Source of the DNA: Dermacentor variabilis
Taxonomy: Eukaryota > Arthropoda > Arachnida > Ixodida > Ixodidae
Direction of reading: 5' to 3'
Length of the DNA stretch: 64,000 nt
NCBI RefSeq assembly: GCF_050947875.1
Contig: NC_134572.1
Span: 116,625,709-116,689,708, forward strand
Shown here one piece after another: positions 1 to 13,340 of this stretch. The position numbers and the translations under genes were made by a program. Under the pieces are notes generated by a model that saw nothing but the letters and a program-made list of their open reading frames with translations, was not told the DNA's origin and did no database searches. Position 1 is the stretch's first letter. Each line of letters starts with the position of its first letter.

Positions 1-2740
1 GTCTCCCTCCCTCGAGATGCGTCCGGGGCTAAAGAGAAGTGTCATTATGGCAGATTTAGGCGATGGCTGAAGTGTCTTCGTTAACACCCCAGGTACTTGG
101 AAGCTTCAGATGGTATTAAAATGCCTGAGACTTTTAATGTATTCGTGGGTTCGGAAACATCACTACACTGGTAGCGCCCTCTGACGTGACGTACTGTTGT
201 ACGCATAGGTTTAGCAAAGAAGTAAGCCAACGAGCAAACTTTTTTTGTCACCTTAGGTAAATAAAATTCTACTTTAAAGATTGTATAATTTTCGGTTGTA
301 TTAATTTGTAGCTTTATTTTGTACTTATATTTATTTTTTTGACACGTGCTGCCTTGTGAACAGCAAGCACCTCTGAACTTTGCATCATAAGTAGCGCTCT
401 TTAAAAACGAGCCGTCTAATAAAGAGCCATTGTGTAACTTTGCTGTTCGTAGTTCTTGGCTTTCTATGAAAGTAAGAGCTACGAGTAGGAGTTCAAACAG
501 AGTAATTACATTTGAACTTACTGCGGCGTGAAATTGGCAATGTATATCGCGTTCTCACAGCTCAAGGACTTTCGTATAAAAACAAGGAAATAAGGAAAAA
601 AAAAGGCTATCTTCGAGTCGCGTGAGTGTAACAAGATTTCGCCGAGGATGGATAATGAGACCTTACCGCCTCCATTTTCACAGAACTTGGCGGGATGGGA
701 GTCGTGGGCGAGAAGTGGATATATCTTCGAGAAAAAAAAAAAAACGATGACGTCCCGTGTGTGAAGTCGCTCTCAATACAGGTCAGATAGCAGCTCAGAC
801 AGGCACGTATGTGATCTTTGCAAAGGGCGTTTCTTTTCGCTAAGGATGTTTCGCTTACTTGGTCAGCTAAGTGGCCGGCTTATTTTCAGCCTGGCGAGCG
901 ACTGCTTTGACCTTTGAACGTGTTTGGTTCAATCTTGGCCACGTGATTTTCGTGACTCGTGTACGTGTTTTTAAAACAGCCACTTCAGCACTTTGCCTAA
1001 CGTTTCTTCATTATTTTCGGAATTTCGCGGGCGCAGGAAGCCTGACGACGATTGCTGTCCATAAGAAAGCCGGCCTGCGTCAGTGACAGTTTATATTACC
1101 CTGAGCTCTGCAGCGTCATCTCTACGCGCAATGCTCAACCTATTCCTGATGTTTCGCTCATCTTACATTCATTCGTGCCCCTTTTTCAGTGAGAGTAGCA
1201 GACCAGTCGTGCGGGCCTCCCTGCAGTCACCCCCCCCCCCCCCACTTATATCTTGCTTACTCTTTTTTTCTTTTCTACATACATGGGCAACATTCATGTC
1301 GTATTCCACTGACCGTTGCATCTTAGAGTGGCCGCGCTACTTAAGTTATTGGCGACAGCTTTAACGCTTCATTGCGGGAATGTTTGTGTCAAATAGCGTT
1401 AACCGCGCTTCACTGTCATCGTTGGAACCTGCTTATAGTCGAGAGAAACCCCACTTCTTTCTTTTTTTTTTCCTTGCACCATTGTTGAGGCGCTCTGAAA
1501 GCCTTTTTAATAAAGGAAAGGTCGCCTGTGTTTTGAGTTCACATAAATGTAACCCAACGAATGGGACAGAGAGGGCTGTGCCAAGGGAAATGCAGGGAAT
1601 TTACCAAGACTGAGCTCGGTTGTACTGTGAGAAGGATAAAGGGGAGGAAAACATTAACAGAAGGAAATAAAGCCACGAATTGATGTACACACGTGGTGTG
1701 GCCGACGTAGGTAAGTTTCATCGAACGCGATGTGCTGGCGCACCTGTTCCCACATGGCATATCACTCACACCCCTCTTCAGCTGTCAGCAGGCGTTGCGA
1801 AATGAATAAAGCTTACGGTACTCCCTAAGCACTCCCCCCTCCCCCTCCGAATGATATCAGCCGAAGACAACAGAGCCTTCTTCGGAGATTAAAAAGAGCG
1901 CGAACGTGCCCACGCAATGTCGTCGTTCCCATTCCATTTCACAATGCCCTGATCTTATAAATTCCAATGGCTCTGTGTGTGTGCGCAGGCGTTTCTTTTT
2001 CAGGGCTGTAAATTGCGAGCCACTTCCGGACTTGCTTTCCGGCGCAAAGAGATGCTTCAAGAAGCTTTCCTTTGATTTCTTGCTTTTCACTGATTCCTCG
2101 ATTGCGAGAGCGCCCCTCCGCATCGGTCATTATTAGCGCCTTTCGGGTGCGTTGCAGTAACTCGCCTTCCGTGTCTCGTCGATTATCGAGAGAAGAAATA
2201 GAAAGGCCGAGTCGGGGAAGATTTACTTCTGCTTGCGAGCTATCGTAATGGCTTTAATCCCGCTCGGACTTCCACTTTCGGAGCGTTTTCATTAGTGCAA
2301 AGCAGGGCATGCTTTAAGAGGATACCGTGCGCCGTCATATTTGTTCCCGAGACTATCAAAGAGCCTCTCCGCTTATCCTCGTTAATTAATTTCCGCTCTG
2401 TCAGGTGGAGGAGTAATGTGGGCCGCATTTTGTAGGAAAGCCAGTTCCTAATTATTTCGCGCGCTCTCACTCTCTCTCTCTCTTCTCCGCTCGCCTCCTT
2501 TCTCTTTTATTTTAGTTACCTACGCCATTGTGTTTTATCCTGTTGGAAGAAAGATGGAATAGAACGTTTCCATCTTCTCGACTGGCTTCGTTATTTCTTG
2601 TTCCCTCTCTGCAGTGATACCTTAGGACGTAATCTCGAGAAGAGATTAGACGGGTGAACTTTGAGCATATGTATTGTTCTTTTCTTCCTTTCTTTTTTTT
2701 CTATTTTAACATGTAACGGGTAAACAAAAAGAGAAAATTC
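1..2740. other. Unassigned DNA, no gene recognised
   Basis: I see no frame with a recognisable domain on either strand. The stretch holds A/T runs, a C run at 1230-1243 and a pyrimidine-rich block around 2470-2510. It ends where similarity to a LINE reverse transcriptase begins. Confidence 0.5.
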
Positions 2741-2758
2741 TCGCAGAATTGTCTCTCT

Positions 2759-4659
2759 GTGCTCTTGTGCTCAACGGCAGTCTACCGTGGCGTACCACTA
2801 GGCGGAATCTTGAGCCCCACTCTATTTAACCTCTTGCTCATCGACCTGCTTCATACCCTTCCGCAATCCGTCCATGTGTCGATTAAAATGAAATTAAATT
2901 GTGGAGTTCTACGGGGTTTAATTATGCGGTTTAATTATGTGTCGATCTATGCAGACAGTGGATGCATTCGGTCATCAGGAGTGACGCGTCCCCAGGTGCG
3001 GAACAGACTGTAAAAGGCGGCCACAAGAACATCAGGGGATCTTTGACCACGAGGTCTGAAAGTGTCCTCCGAGAAGTGCTCTATGGTCGCTTACACGTCC
3101 AAAAAAATGAGACCCGTACGTTGTCAGAATTAATGGACAGCCTATTACCTACGAGAAGGCGCATCGCTTTCTAGGAGTGATATTAGATCGACACGTTTCC
3201 TTGAGTCCTCATGTATCCTACATAAAAACGAAACTAGTTATGATAACCTATGTGCTCAGATTTCTTGCAGGAAAGTCATGGGGTGCGTCTGTGAGTGCGA
3301 TGCTCGAACTCTATAACGCACTGTACCCGTGTCTCCTACGTTATAGGTTACCTGTAGTGAGTGGGACGGGTAAGACCAACTTCCGTGCCCTCCAGTCTCT
3401 GCAGGCTCAAGCTATGCGAATATTTCTTGCCCTTCCCAGGTGTGCATCCACAGCAGCAACAATAGCCATCGCGCATGACTACCCCATCAATACGTATATT
3501 CAAGTCGACGCTTAAAGTATGCACATCAGGCATTTCGCCCGACTTCCATCGCATTACCTCGCCTCCCTTGCTGCCGCTCGACCTGGTTCAGCGTTTAGCA
3601 GGATTATTGCTGCCTGTGATGGAACTTTACCGTGAAACTTCACGCCTGCAGCACGACCATCTCTAGTGTTGTGGTGCCTGCATCCACTCCAGGTCCTTCT
3701 TGTCATTCCAGGCATCAAAAAGAAAACGAAGATGTCAGCTTTCACTCTCAAAGAAACCGTGCTTTCCTACATGAGAAGCACAGAGAATGTATCCACGTTT
3801 ACAGGGACAGTTATGTCTCCTCCAAAAGTTCAGCTGGAGCAGTGGTAATTCTCGCGAAATCTGTCACCAAAAATTCAAGACGTCTCACATTACATCATCG
3901 ACGACGACTGCAGAACTCACAGCTATCCGTGCTGCTCTGGAGTTTATTGGTCACAAATCATCGCAGTCATGGTCAATCTTTTGTGACTCGAAGGCAACTC
4001 TCCAGTGCCTACTGTTTCCTTTCAACCACGGACCTAACGTGCAATTAGTCGCAGGCATCCGACTACTCCAGCATCACGCAATCGACAAGGGGCACAAAAT
4101 CGTCTTCCAGTGAATACCGGGTCAGTGCGGAATTTCGGGAAATCGCAGTGTGGATAACGCTGGCCGATTGGCCCAAGATGGTGCCCATATTATACCGATA
4201 ACGCTGTCAAGAACAGATGCAGCCACAAATGCTCGCTCCCTCGCACGCGAGCTTACGCAGACTCTGTGGAACACCAGTGAATTCACGAACGCACGTCTTC
4301 ACAGACTGGATCCACGTCTGCAACTCCGTCTTCCACCAGGGTTGCCACGAGCGGAAGGAACACTTCTTTGCCGCCTGTGGCTCGGCGTGACAATCACGAG
4401 CACCTATTCCTTCAGCACTGGAATGGCCGGCAGCCCTACTTGTGACACCTGCGGCTGCGAGGAGACGATCGAGCACCTCTGTTACTGTCCCCGTTAGAAT
4501 GTGTCAAGAAAAGTGCTCACCACCGTGCTCGAAAAACTAGACAATCACCCCTTCACAGAAGAAGTTCGAGGACACCGGTCCCGATGGGTTTCAGCGCGCA
4601 ACGCCTTAAGGGCTCTGCTCACGTTTTTAAGGGCTTGTGAATTGTGCGACCGTCTTTGA
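2759..4659 (+). pseudogene. ORF2 remnant: reverse transcriptase, RNase H and Cys/His motif
   Basis: The coding remnant is spread over several frames. Reverse transcriptase block GVPLGGILSPTLFNLLL lies near 2790-2840. The catalytic box follows the nested insertion near 2950 and reads YADS where an active enzyme has YADD. A FLGVILDRHVSLSPHV block follows near 3170-3210. RNase H traces are TTAELTAIRAALEF (about 3900-3945) and FCDSKATLQCL (about 3980-4010). They are followed by IPGQCGISGN, where the usual Trp is a TGA stop and the usual His is Gln. A CDTCGC...EHLCYC motif ends near 4490, and the protein ends with a conserved FLRACELCDRL at 4657-4659. An active copy would copy its own RNA at nicked DNA; this one cannot. 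Confidence 0.8.
2884..2936 (-). mobile_element. 53-bp SINE 3'-end fragment nested in the LINE
   Basis: The insert is flanked by perfect 10-bp direct repeats ATGTGTCGAT (2874-2883 and 2937-2946), which read as a target-site duplication. On the minus strand it ends with CGTAGAACTCCACAATTTAA, close to the end of the complete SINE at 38170-38195 (CGTAAAACCCCATAATTTAA). It is therefore a severely 5'-truncated insertion of the same SINE family into the reverse transcriptase of an older LINE. Removing it brings the two reverse transcriptase halves next to each other around the YAD box. Confidence 0.65.
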
Positions 4660-4820
4660 ATCTTGTAGCGCTTAGCAGCGCATTATTGTGTGAATTTTTC
4701 TCAAAAATTGTTTTCTCCTTTCTCCCCTTATTCCCTTTACCCATTTCCCCAGCACATGGTAGTCAGCAGCCACTTACACTAGCTAACCTCCCTGTCTTTC
4801 TTCTCCTTTTGTCTTTCACT

Positions 4821-7539
4821 CTTCTGGTTACTTTGCTTCGACGCAGCGTCAGCGTTCCGGCAATGTACAGATCCCATCAGAAGAACATCTGTAAAATGTC
4901 ACTTGAGGTCTGGAATTGAACTTGCTGATGGGTGTCGACACCATATTTTTTAAGAATAATTTCGAAGTGTAATTTAAATGTCGTGTCACGTGCGTGTTCC
5001 TTTTTTTTTGCTTTTTGCTTTTTGCCTTACACTGCCTTTCTCTGGATGTGTTGCATACGGTCAGACGTTATATTTCGACGTCCATTCTCAAGCACAAGCA
5101 CGATGGCAGACGGGAGCAATAATTAGTGCTTCTACGTACGCTCAGCAACCGATCAGCTAGTTAGACCTACGTACGTAAATCTTAACGTTCAGGAGTAGAA
5201 ATACAACCGCACGGTTTAGAGAGGAGAAGTGAGAGTTGATATTCTAACTCAGACTCGGAAAAAGAGATGGAGCTGGGCAGCTTGTGCGATAGGTAGAACG
5301 TTAACGAGTGTTCTCTTATATAAGAAGCTTCCGAAGGAAGGAAAATACGGAACCTCTGGCTGCAAAGAGCTACAGATAGAGTGATGACACTAGGGAATGA
5401 TACTGCAGCGTATACGTTGGACACCCCTCTCATTTCTATAAGGGGGTCCTTATATTGCAGAGTATCTAATCGGGCGGGCGCTTCCCCTGATGATGATCGA
5501 AAGGAACTGCAGCTCTTCAATAAGCGATGCAGCTGTTTTGGTAATTGTAATGATACTACTTGTCACAGCAAGTTAGGTTGGATAATGTTCCGCAAGAATG
5601 TATGTACCGCTTGCGATACTGTAGACTGCCGATAAGCCGACGGTTTTCTAGGTTTCCTTTTTGTCGACGTAAAGGCTGACGTAACTGTGCTCTCCTGCTC
5701 AAGGAAAGTGGTCAACGGGGGCTTTGATCACCCATCAGGAGCCTTTGGGTTCGGTTAGTGCTACGGGAAGCGCGTAAGTAGTACTGGGACACTGATCACA
5801 GCTTAAGTTCCTCATGGAAGCCTACGGGCTACTGCTTCATTAGTAATTTATCGTAGCTGACTTCATCGATCTTCTTTTTTCCCCTATCTAAGCGATAATG
5901 GAAGACTAGAATACATTTCTACTTTTGTTTATTCGAATTCTAATTTGCTGTTGCTGCTGTTCCTAACAGTGGACGACCGTGCCCATCAGCGTATATATAG
6001 ACTGAGATAGACTATAGATAGACTCAGATGTAGAAGTGCCAATGGGAAATTTTGCTGAACATCTTTAGAATACACTAAAGGAAAATGTCAAGTTGAGCTA
6101 CATTGGAAAGATTAGGCTTCTGTAATAATGAATTCATCATTCATAGCGAGAACAAAGCTTTCGTGAGCGAGAACGTTAGAGAAAAACAGTAGTGGCGCCA
6201 CCTATTTTGGACTACGGTACCTCTCATGTGACGTCACCACGGGCGGACGAACAGAGAGCAGCAGAGAGGGAGGTCACGTGGGGGATTACGTGAACTCGGC
6301 CGTTTCGGCGCGAGCGACTGAAATTGCGTAGCTGCCGCGGGACTTTCGGTGACAATTTTCGACGCCAGAAAGGCATATATTGGCACGCAGAAAACTATGA
6401 TGGACTTCTAGACGAATGATATACCCATCTAACTCGGCCTAGCATTTTTGTTTAGTGCCTGTTTAACTGACCTGTGTCTTAATAACGGTAAAATCAGACC
6501 TGTATCTGCGTGCTTGCCTGCACCTTCTGACAGCCAGCGTGAGCCCAGTGCCCACCGTTAACATGGAGTCCACAATGTGAGCGTCCCCCTTCCTCCTACA
6601 CGCACGCACAAGCACACAAAAAGGAAAGACAATCCTTCGTTATCGTTTTGCCGCAAATACGGAGGCTCTAATTCAAAGCCTTCCGTTGTGTAAGTACTGT
6701 TTGGCGTTGGCTGGCCGCTTTTGCTAATGCTAATTATGTCCCATATCACGACTGGCTGGAATATGCTGGTACGAGCATACCTAACGGAAGAAACTTTTTG
6801 AATACGAACAGGGAACTTCGAATTTGGAGCTTTCACAACGAAAAAAAAAAAAGGATTCGTTTGTTCACGCAACATGCTTGTAGTATACCAACCGCACGAT
6901 CCGTTTTTGATGGTGATCTCTCCCCGCGGAAATGCAGGGGTAGAAAAAAGAAGAAAAAAACTGACCGTAGGTTAGAGCTTCCCAAGCTCACATTTCATGA
7001 GGTCCGCGAAAACATGAAAACAAAAAAACAAAATCGGACGAGGAAGTGTCGTTTACCGCTGGCATAGCACCGTTATGTCTTCCACGTTTGCTCTTTTACG
7101 TTGCCGCCATTACGAAAGCTGCGCCTCAGGGCAAGAAAAAGGAGAGAAGACGCATGCAAAGGGAGACAGAACCTCCGGCACGAAGTTTGCTCGTAGCATA
7201 AAGCATCACGACAACAGAGCGTACCAAACGTGCCGTTATGTGCGCCGAAGCTGTTAAAGAGAACTTCGCACGAGGAAGTGTCGTGCTGGTGCGACTCGAG
7301 CGTGAGTTTCGTTCTTCTTTGTTCGACCCCCGCCTACCCCCCTTTTCCACCAGCTCAGACCGAAAGCAAACAAACAAAAAAGCGAGAAGAGCAGCCAAAC
7401 ATTGAAGAATGTGATGTGAGAAAGCCTGCTCGTGCTTTTATACACATCTACAGCGTGTACAATGTGCACTGTTACGCCGGAAACCGTTGCGGAAGAATAG
7501 CGCCAGAGGAGGACAACAGAGCGAAGCAGCAACCCAAAA
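4821..7539. other. Unassigned DNA
   Basis: No coding domain is seen. The stretch includes T-rich runs near 5000-5030, irregular TAGACT/GATAGA repeats at about 5990-6035, and a moderately CpG-rich patch near 6190-6370. Short frames here look like chance. Confidence 0.45.
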
Positions 7540-8300
7540 AAATATCAAGAGGACCCGCGAAGCGGCAGACTCGGAAGGAGACGCGCCAGGGGAGTCGCGG
7601 ATGCGTGCTCGCTCGAGTCTTCCGTCATCATCGCATTTGCGTCCTCCTCACGCGACGACCGCTTTGGTTGCGAGGCGCGGGAGGGTTTCTTTCTCTTCTT
7701 CTTCCGGAGTGAGAGTCGCGCTGCATGCGAGGCCTGTGTCTCTCTCTCTCTCCCTGTGAGTGCGTGTGTGTGTCGTCTTCGCGTGAAGGAGGTAATACGA
7801 GAGGAGGCCGTCAAAGAGAGTGAAGTATAAGGTTAAGCCAGTGGCGAGTGCAGCACTGACCGCAAGAATCGAGAAGAAAGAAAGAAAGAAAGAAACCGTT
7901 GTGGGTCCCACGGCCCGGCGAAGACGACTCGGGTACAGCGCACGGCCGCGCACGCACGCGCAGTCCTTCGTCCGTGTTCGTGACTCCGCGGGCCCCGTGA
8001 GCGCAACTTAGCAGCCGCCGCCGCAGCCGCTAACTCGCTGCTCGCGCATGAAGAAGGACGCGCGGCGGCGATGCGGCGGGAGAGAGCGAGAGGGGAGCGT
8101 GCCGGCCGTCCCAACGCAAGGAACGAGGTCGAAAGCCGCGGGAAAACTGAGACGCCACGCCGATGCCGATTCTCCGCTTTGGACGCGGCGGCGATGCGTA
8201 ATTTGCGTGCAGCTGCGAGGGCGAGCTTCGCCCGTCAGGTGTCCAGAAGCTGGCGGCTCGGTGGGTAAATGCGAAACGTTCTTGGACGCCTCGCGAGGCA
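7540..8300. promoter_or_regulatory. GC/CpG-rich patch, possible promoter or first-exon region
   Basis: CpG is visibly denser than in the flanks, with runs such as CAGCCGCCGCCGCAGCCGC near 8010-8030, after a CT-rich and GT-rich stretch at 7730-7775. Several overlapping short frames are open on both strands, as expected from GC-rich sequence, and none shows a domain. A promoter or non-coding first exon is possible. I see no TATA box or splice structure that settles it. Confidence 0.3.
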
Positions 8301-9639
8301 AGCGTCGCGGTGGGCTGCGAGGTCTACGATTGATCTACATTACGCCAGGGCGGGGACGATAATTACTGTGCAGAAAGGAAAGGTTATGCCGGAAGCGAGG
8401 GTTTGTGGAGTGAGCACAAGTCGCATTCGGTCCGGCCGCGTGCATGGAATCTACATCGCGCACTCGGCCCACGCGCCGCGGTTGTGTAGTGCGTGTGTAA
8501 CGTTGCGTGTGACGTCGGCACGTTGTGGTTAATGCAAATCGGAAAGCGAGCTCATACCGATAACAAACTCATGGTCAGCCGGACTGCCCGCCGTCCCGCA
8601 ACAGCGACGCTAACAAATTTAGAGGCCAGCGTGGATACGCAGCCGCGGCTTAATGGTGGTACGAGGCTACTGCGCCTGCTCCGAAGACCTTTATACATCA
8701 AGTTCTTACAGGCATGTGGAGAGCACTTTGCTGTAAATAATAATAATATTAATAAAAAAAAAGTCCATCTGTTGTCTCGTTGACATTGACGTTTATAAAG
8801 AATAGAGTTGCAATATGTTAACAGTTCATGTAATGTGTATTTGCTTTCTTAATCATTTGTTTGTGTGTACGTTGAATAGAACGGTATAGCAACGAAAGCC
8901 GTAACAACTTGGTTTCTCAGTGAATTACCGCTTCTTTGGACGCTATTCTGGCTATACTGAGCAAAGTACTGCAGTTCGGTGCTGTGATGTCACTGGTTTT
9001 ATTGAGGTTTCACTGCGCAATTACACTGTAGCAATATATGGTGCAGAAAGCTTCACGTTAATGTCTAATTACCTGCCCTACATCTTATCATGGTGTGAGT
9101 TCAAGCGAACGACTTATAATTTTGAGTACTCCGGAGAGAAGAGTACACTCGTCAGCCGAAACGCACTACAGATAAATAGGCATTCGCAACTCAGCCTGCT
9201 GACTGCAATGAAGCTTTAATCGCACGTGGCCCGTTCTCACGCCATTTCGTTCCTTGAAGTACGCACCTTCGCACGTCGCCAAGCCCATAATTATACTTAT
9301 GTTCTAAATAACTTAGCGTTGTAGGTTGTTTACAAATTACGCTGCGCTCAGCTTTGTATACACTTAGACGGAGAGCTTGGATATTCCATTAATGATGATT
9401 AATATGCTTTTTGGAAACAAGAACGTTTCTTTCCTGCGTACCATGCAGCGCGAATATTTGTTCACGAGTTCAAAGCCTGCGCGCTTGCCCTACACCGTGC
9501 AACTTTGCACCAACTGGCCCATATCATTCCATGCTTCTTATAAGGCTGTCTCTTTGGTTGTTTTTCAACTTGTTCTAGCCCGACGATACTGCACCGAATC
9601 TCGGCGCGATAATGCAGCTGCGGCACAGTATCTCTACAT
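8301..9639. other. Unassigned DNA
   Basis: A/T-richer sequence with a short AATAAT/poly-A patch at about 8735-8762. No recognisable gene. Confidence 0.4.
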
Positions 9640-10050
9640 TCCATAGCGCTGTGCGGGAAATGTTCGCTGCACAGCGACCGAGAACCGCACGCAGCTGAGA
9701 CCCTAATCGGAACGGGACGGAATGCGCCGGCGCGCGGACTCCTCGCGAGGCGATGTGCCGTGTGATTACGCGCCGTCTCCATCTCGGACAGTCGAAGCCG
9801 GCCGAGTCGGTGCCCGCTCCTTTTGTTCGCGCCGAACGATGCGCTCTCGCGAAGAATGCCTCGCGCACCGTCGCGGTCTCATCGCCGGCGCGTTCCTACA
9901 AATGCGCGCGCCTCGGAGGTGCACGTATGCGGCCCCTCCCGTTGCGCAGACGCTGCCGGCGGGAACGACGGAGAGCGCGGGGCTTGCCCAAGTGACGACC
10001 TCTCGCGTCCAATACCAACCGGCCTTTGATTGTCAAGCTCGTGTGCAATA
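9640..10050. promoter_or_regulatory. GC/CpG-rich patch
   Basis: Dense CpG (for example GCGCCGGCGCGCGGACTCC near 9723) over about 400 bp, with abrupt return to ordinary composition on both sides. Overlapping frames are open on both strands but none shows a known domain. Function is unproven. Confidence 0.25.
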
Positions 10051-13000
10051 AGGTGCGGGGGGAAGAATTGATTATCCGTCGGGATCTCAATGACGCGGCC
10101 TGACGTCCCCGGATCAAGGCGTCGAATTCCGTCCCAAGAGATGTTTCACGTTGGTCTGCCGCCTTTGTGCCGAATAAGTTCGCTTTCACGATTGGCCAGC
10201 GCATCGTCTTACGAGTTGAGCTGGGAGATGTCATTGTGGTTATGCATGTGCATTGACCAACACTGCCTTAGAATGCCCCTCTTCCCTATAGAAACTTGCT
10301 TGCGCACTAGTCTGGACATGCGAGAGTTTTGTTCGTATTCTGCCAGCAGTGTACGTGTTATTTGCAATGTTGATTTCCCTGGTGTGCGGTTGTTATTTAA
10401 CTGAATGTGACTCCATGCTATTCCCAACATGAAAGCTTACAAGAGCAAGAGTGCACGTGTATGAGTGTATGACACTCCCTGATATAGAGAGACGAGACAG
10501 GGGGTATCCGGCACCGCATCAGCGTGCCAACCTCTTTAGACGATAAGAACAACAACTTCTTTCAGTGGTAGCGATAACGGTATACGACTGGTCGGGAGAA
10601 CGATCTCAGAATATGCCAGTATGTAGTGGCAGTTTCTCTTGCACAAATTTCAGCATTCCTGTAGAGTTTCCGTATAGCATACGAAGCGCTTTGCGAATAG
10701 AGGTCCCAAAGGGGCAATCCTGGGCAAAGAGATTGCGTCGAGCTGGTTTCGAAGTTAGGCGAAGACAACTTAAACAAACCGAAAGGCAGCCTCTAGGGAG
10801 ACAAAGCATCGCTAAAGTCGTTAAAAGTGTGGCTGACAAAGGAACGGCCCTTGCGAAAAACAATAGAAGAAAAGTTTAGCAGTCGAAAGGACAGAGCAGC
10901 GTGCAGTTTCAACGCAGCGGGGGCTGTTATGAGGCAAGTTACACCGTGTTCAAGGCAATGTGGTTAGCGCTGCATGCTAGAAGGTATTATGTCGGCAAGC
11001 GTTGACGTGCTGCTCCCGCTCGGTTTAGCAGTGCAAATGTGTCGTTCGACGCGTAGCCGCAGAGGTCTAAAAGCCTTTAGTTGTTTTTTTTGTGGAAGAA
11101 AAACAAAGCTGCAAGTTTCGAAACTTCCATCACAGGAGATGGACTAAAGCCGCATAGTGCTCTCGGTAAGATTTCACCGCAAACGAGCCAGCAGTTTTCA
11201 GCAATGCAACACCTCAAAGCTGTCTCTCTTAATTACCTCCAAACCTTGTATTCGTTCAAGAATCTTTAGCGTCAGCGAAGTCTGAACTTTTGGGGGAAGA
11301 AACCCTCACAGCTGTCTCTTCTAATTATGCCAGGCACTGTCTTTGTATCCTCAGATTTCAGGGCGGACGAGCTGCAGGCGGTCTTGACAAAAGAATTCTT
11401 TAAACGCTTTCTGCCCTAATTACGCCAGTCGTTGTTCGCCCGAGCAGTGGTGTCGGCTCTGTACGGGGCCGTTGAAACGGCGCTGGGCTACTTTTCACCG
11501 GTCCCGGATCACACGGACGTTGGCGGGAATGGCTCACGCTTTCCGCCCGCGACACCTTGCGCGCGACGCATACGTCGTGCGCGCCCGCGCCCCACAGCAG
11601 CACTCACCATCGCACTCGCCCCCTCTCCCTCCTCCTCCTCTACCTCACCTATCCTCTCCCTCGCCTCCACAGCAAGTTGCGGAGTGCGGGGGAAGCCGGC
11701 CAGAGACTGTGGAGTTCGAGGGAGTCTCCAGTCACCATTGTGAGTCTGGCTTTCCTCGCCCCCGTAGTTTCATGGGCGGCCCGTTGAAGACAGACAGCAC
11801 ACGCTTCTTGCCGTTCGCGCCGGGTCTTGCCTGACGCCCGCTTTTGTCCCTGAAGTTCGGAGTGTTTTCTTCCTTCGTTTTATTTTGCATACTTTTTGTT
11901 GGTCGACTCAAGTTATTTACCCCTCTTTCGTACGTTTATACGACCGCTTTCCTTCAAGAACATAAGCAAAAAAAAAATTTAAAAACGACAACGATGCACG
12001 TGGCAGTTCCGAGAGCGGACTATGTAATGCGTCATTAGCATTTAGCCGAGACGTTTGTTCCAGTCTCTCTTTTTTTATTTCTTCTCGTTCCGCGCATGTG
12101 CTTGCGGGAAAGATTTGCTCAGAAGCTCCAGCTTGATTTCCTTTCCCTCCACCGTAAGGTCCGTAACTGTAGCGACATCCGCATAAATATAGCACCGAAA
12201 AGATTTCGAATTTCGTGCGTCTACAGTGACGCAACGTTCTATTCAAGGCCCGTGTGTGTCTAAGTATAGCCCAAGCAACTAGGCAGACTGCTAGACAGAG
12301 TCCAACTGCAGATGACGCAATATCAGCGAAACACACGTGAGCAAATGGGGCGATTATGCTACCTCTATTTATTCACTGACGCACACACAAGGTCACACAC
12401 TAAGGTACTAAGTTCGTGCTCAGTAAATGAATAACCGTTCTTCTTTCGTTTCCTGACATTGCGGTGGTCATGACGTGAGAATCCACGGGACATGCACGGT
12501 TCCGGAGCTAGCACGGCCGACAAGTCTCTGTCGTTGCAGCTGCTCATTGTTTTGCATTGTTACATTATTTTGCTACATTGCTTGAGACCCCAAGTCAATA
12601 TGTGCAACGCTGCACACATTTTTACAGTTATGCCTAGTCCGCGCCAACTACCTAGTGCGAATATATTAAATACGTAAGCGAAATCACCTTTATTTTTTGC
12701 TAGGGAATGTCACGGTTTGAGTGCAATAGAGCAAGAGAAGTGGTTCTTTATGAAAAGGCAAATGTTGTCACTGTCTTCTCCAGCCCTTGAGGGAGCGCGG
12801 CTCAATAAAATAGAATAATGGCAGCGGAGATGCGAGAGAACGTCTTTCAGGTTACCAGCTTCATCTCCTTCCCCTGCCAGCTTTGTCAAAGTTGTGCATG
12901 GGGTCAGTGGTTACGATGAATATCTTCTGCTTTTAATCTTCCACTCTTTCCTCGCCTTCGAGGTGCTTACATGACGTTCTGATATGACGCGAACGATAGG

Positions 13001-13227
13001 TTGGTCTCGAACGCCTACAAAGGAAGCACACGAAATACAAGAGAAGCTTGGGCTTGATTTTTTGCGCAAATCACATCTTTTCTAGCGGAAAAAAATGGAT
13101 AGACCGTCTTGACAAACTACTGCACCAGTCTAGACTGATTTTATGTGTTTCTTTAGACTACCTATCATGTGTCCGCCTTCAACGACGCACCAAGACCGAG
13201 CAGACCAACATAAGGTTGCCCTCACTC
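10051..13227. other. Unassigned DNA with a CpG-rich patch at about 11430-11840
   Basis: Mostly ordinary sequence. The patch 11430-11840 is GC-rich and includes a CT-rich strand-asymmetric run (CCCTCTCCCTCCTCCTCCTC near 11620). No protein family is recognisable in the frames through it. Confidence 0.35.
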
Positions 13228-13340
13228 TTAAGATGGAAACGAGGAGGGAAAGGCAGGAAGGTTAACCAAGGAAGTGCCTGGTCGGCTACTCTACACTTAG
13301 GGAGAGGGAAATGGGGAGGGCTAAATTCTGCTATACCGCT
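13228..13340 (-). mobile_element. LINE 3'-tail fragment
   Basis: Read on the minus strand, this piece contains a GTGTAGAGTAGC block, then GGTTAACCTTCCTGCCTTTC. The two blocks occur in the same order and spacing as in the tails at 58378-58425 and 34625-34655 (GGGTAGCAAACCGGACG...GGTTAACCTCCCTGCC). It is a very short, 5'-truncated and diverged copy of the RNase H LINE family. Ends are approximate. Confidence 0.6.

Larger units (their letters stand above)
2740..4820 (+). mobile_element. Decayed RNase H-bearing non-LTR retrotransposon (I/R1-like)
   Basis: This is a 5'-truncated LINE copy. It holds the last part of a reverse transcriptase, an RNase H-like region, a C-terminal Cys/His motif and a 3' UTR. 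The 3' UTR runs from about 4660 to 4820 and ends in a pyrimidine-rich segment containing CTAACCTCCCTGTCTTTC. The same tail appears at 13228-13340 (minus), 34612-34666 and 58360-58456, which defines one dispersed family. Frameshifts, stops and a nested insertion at 2884-2936 show it is dead. The 5' boundary is approximate. The RNase H domain points to the I/R1 side of LINE diversity; the exact clade is inferred. Confidence 0.8.

Noticed and set aside
5481..5525. Hammerhead ribozyme core (CTGATGA then GAAA)
   Set aside because: The five bases between the two boxes cannot form stem II, and no matching stem I was found.
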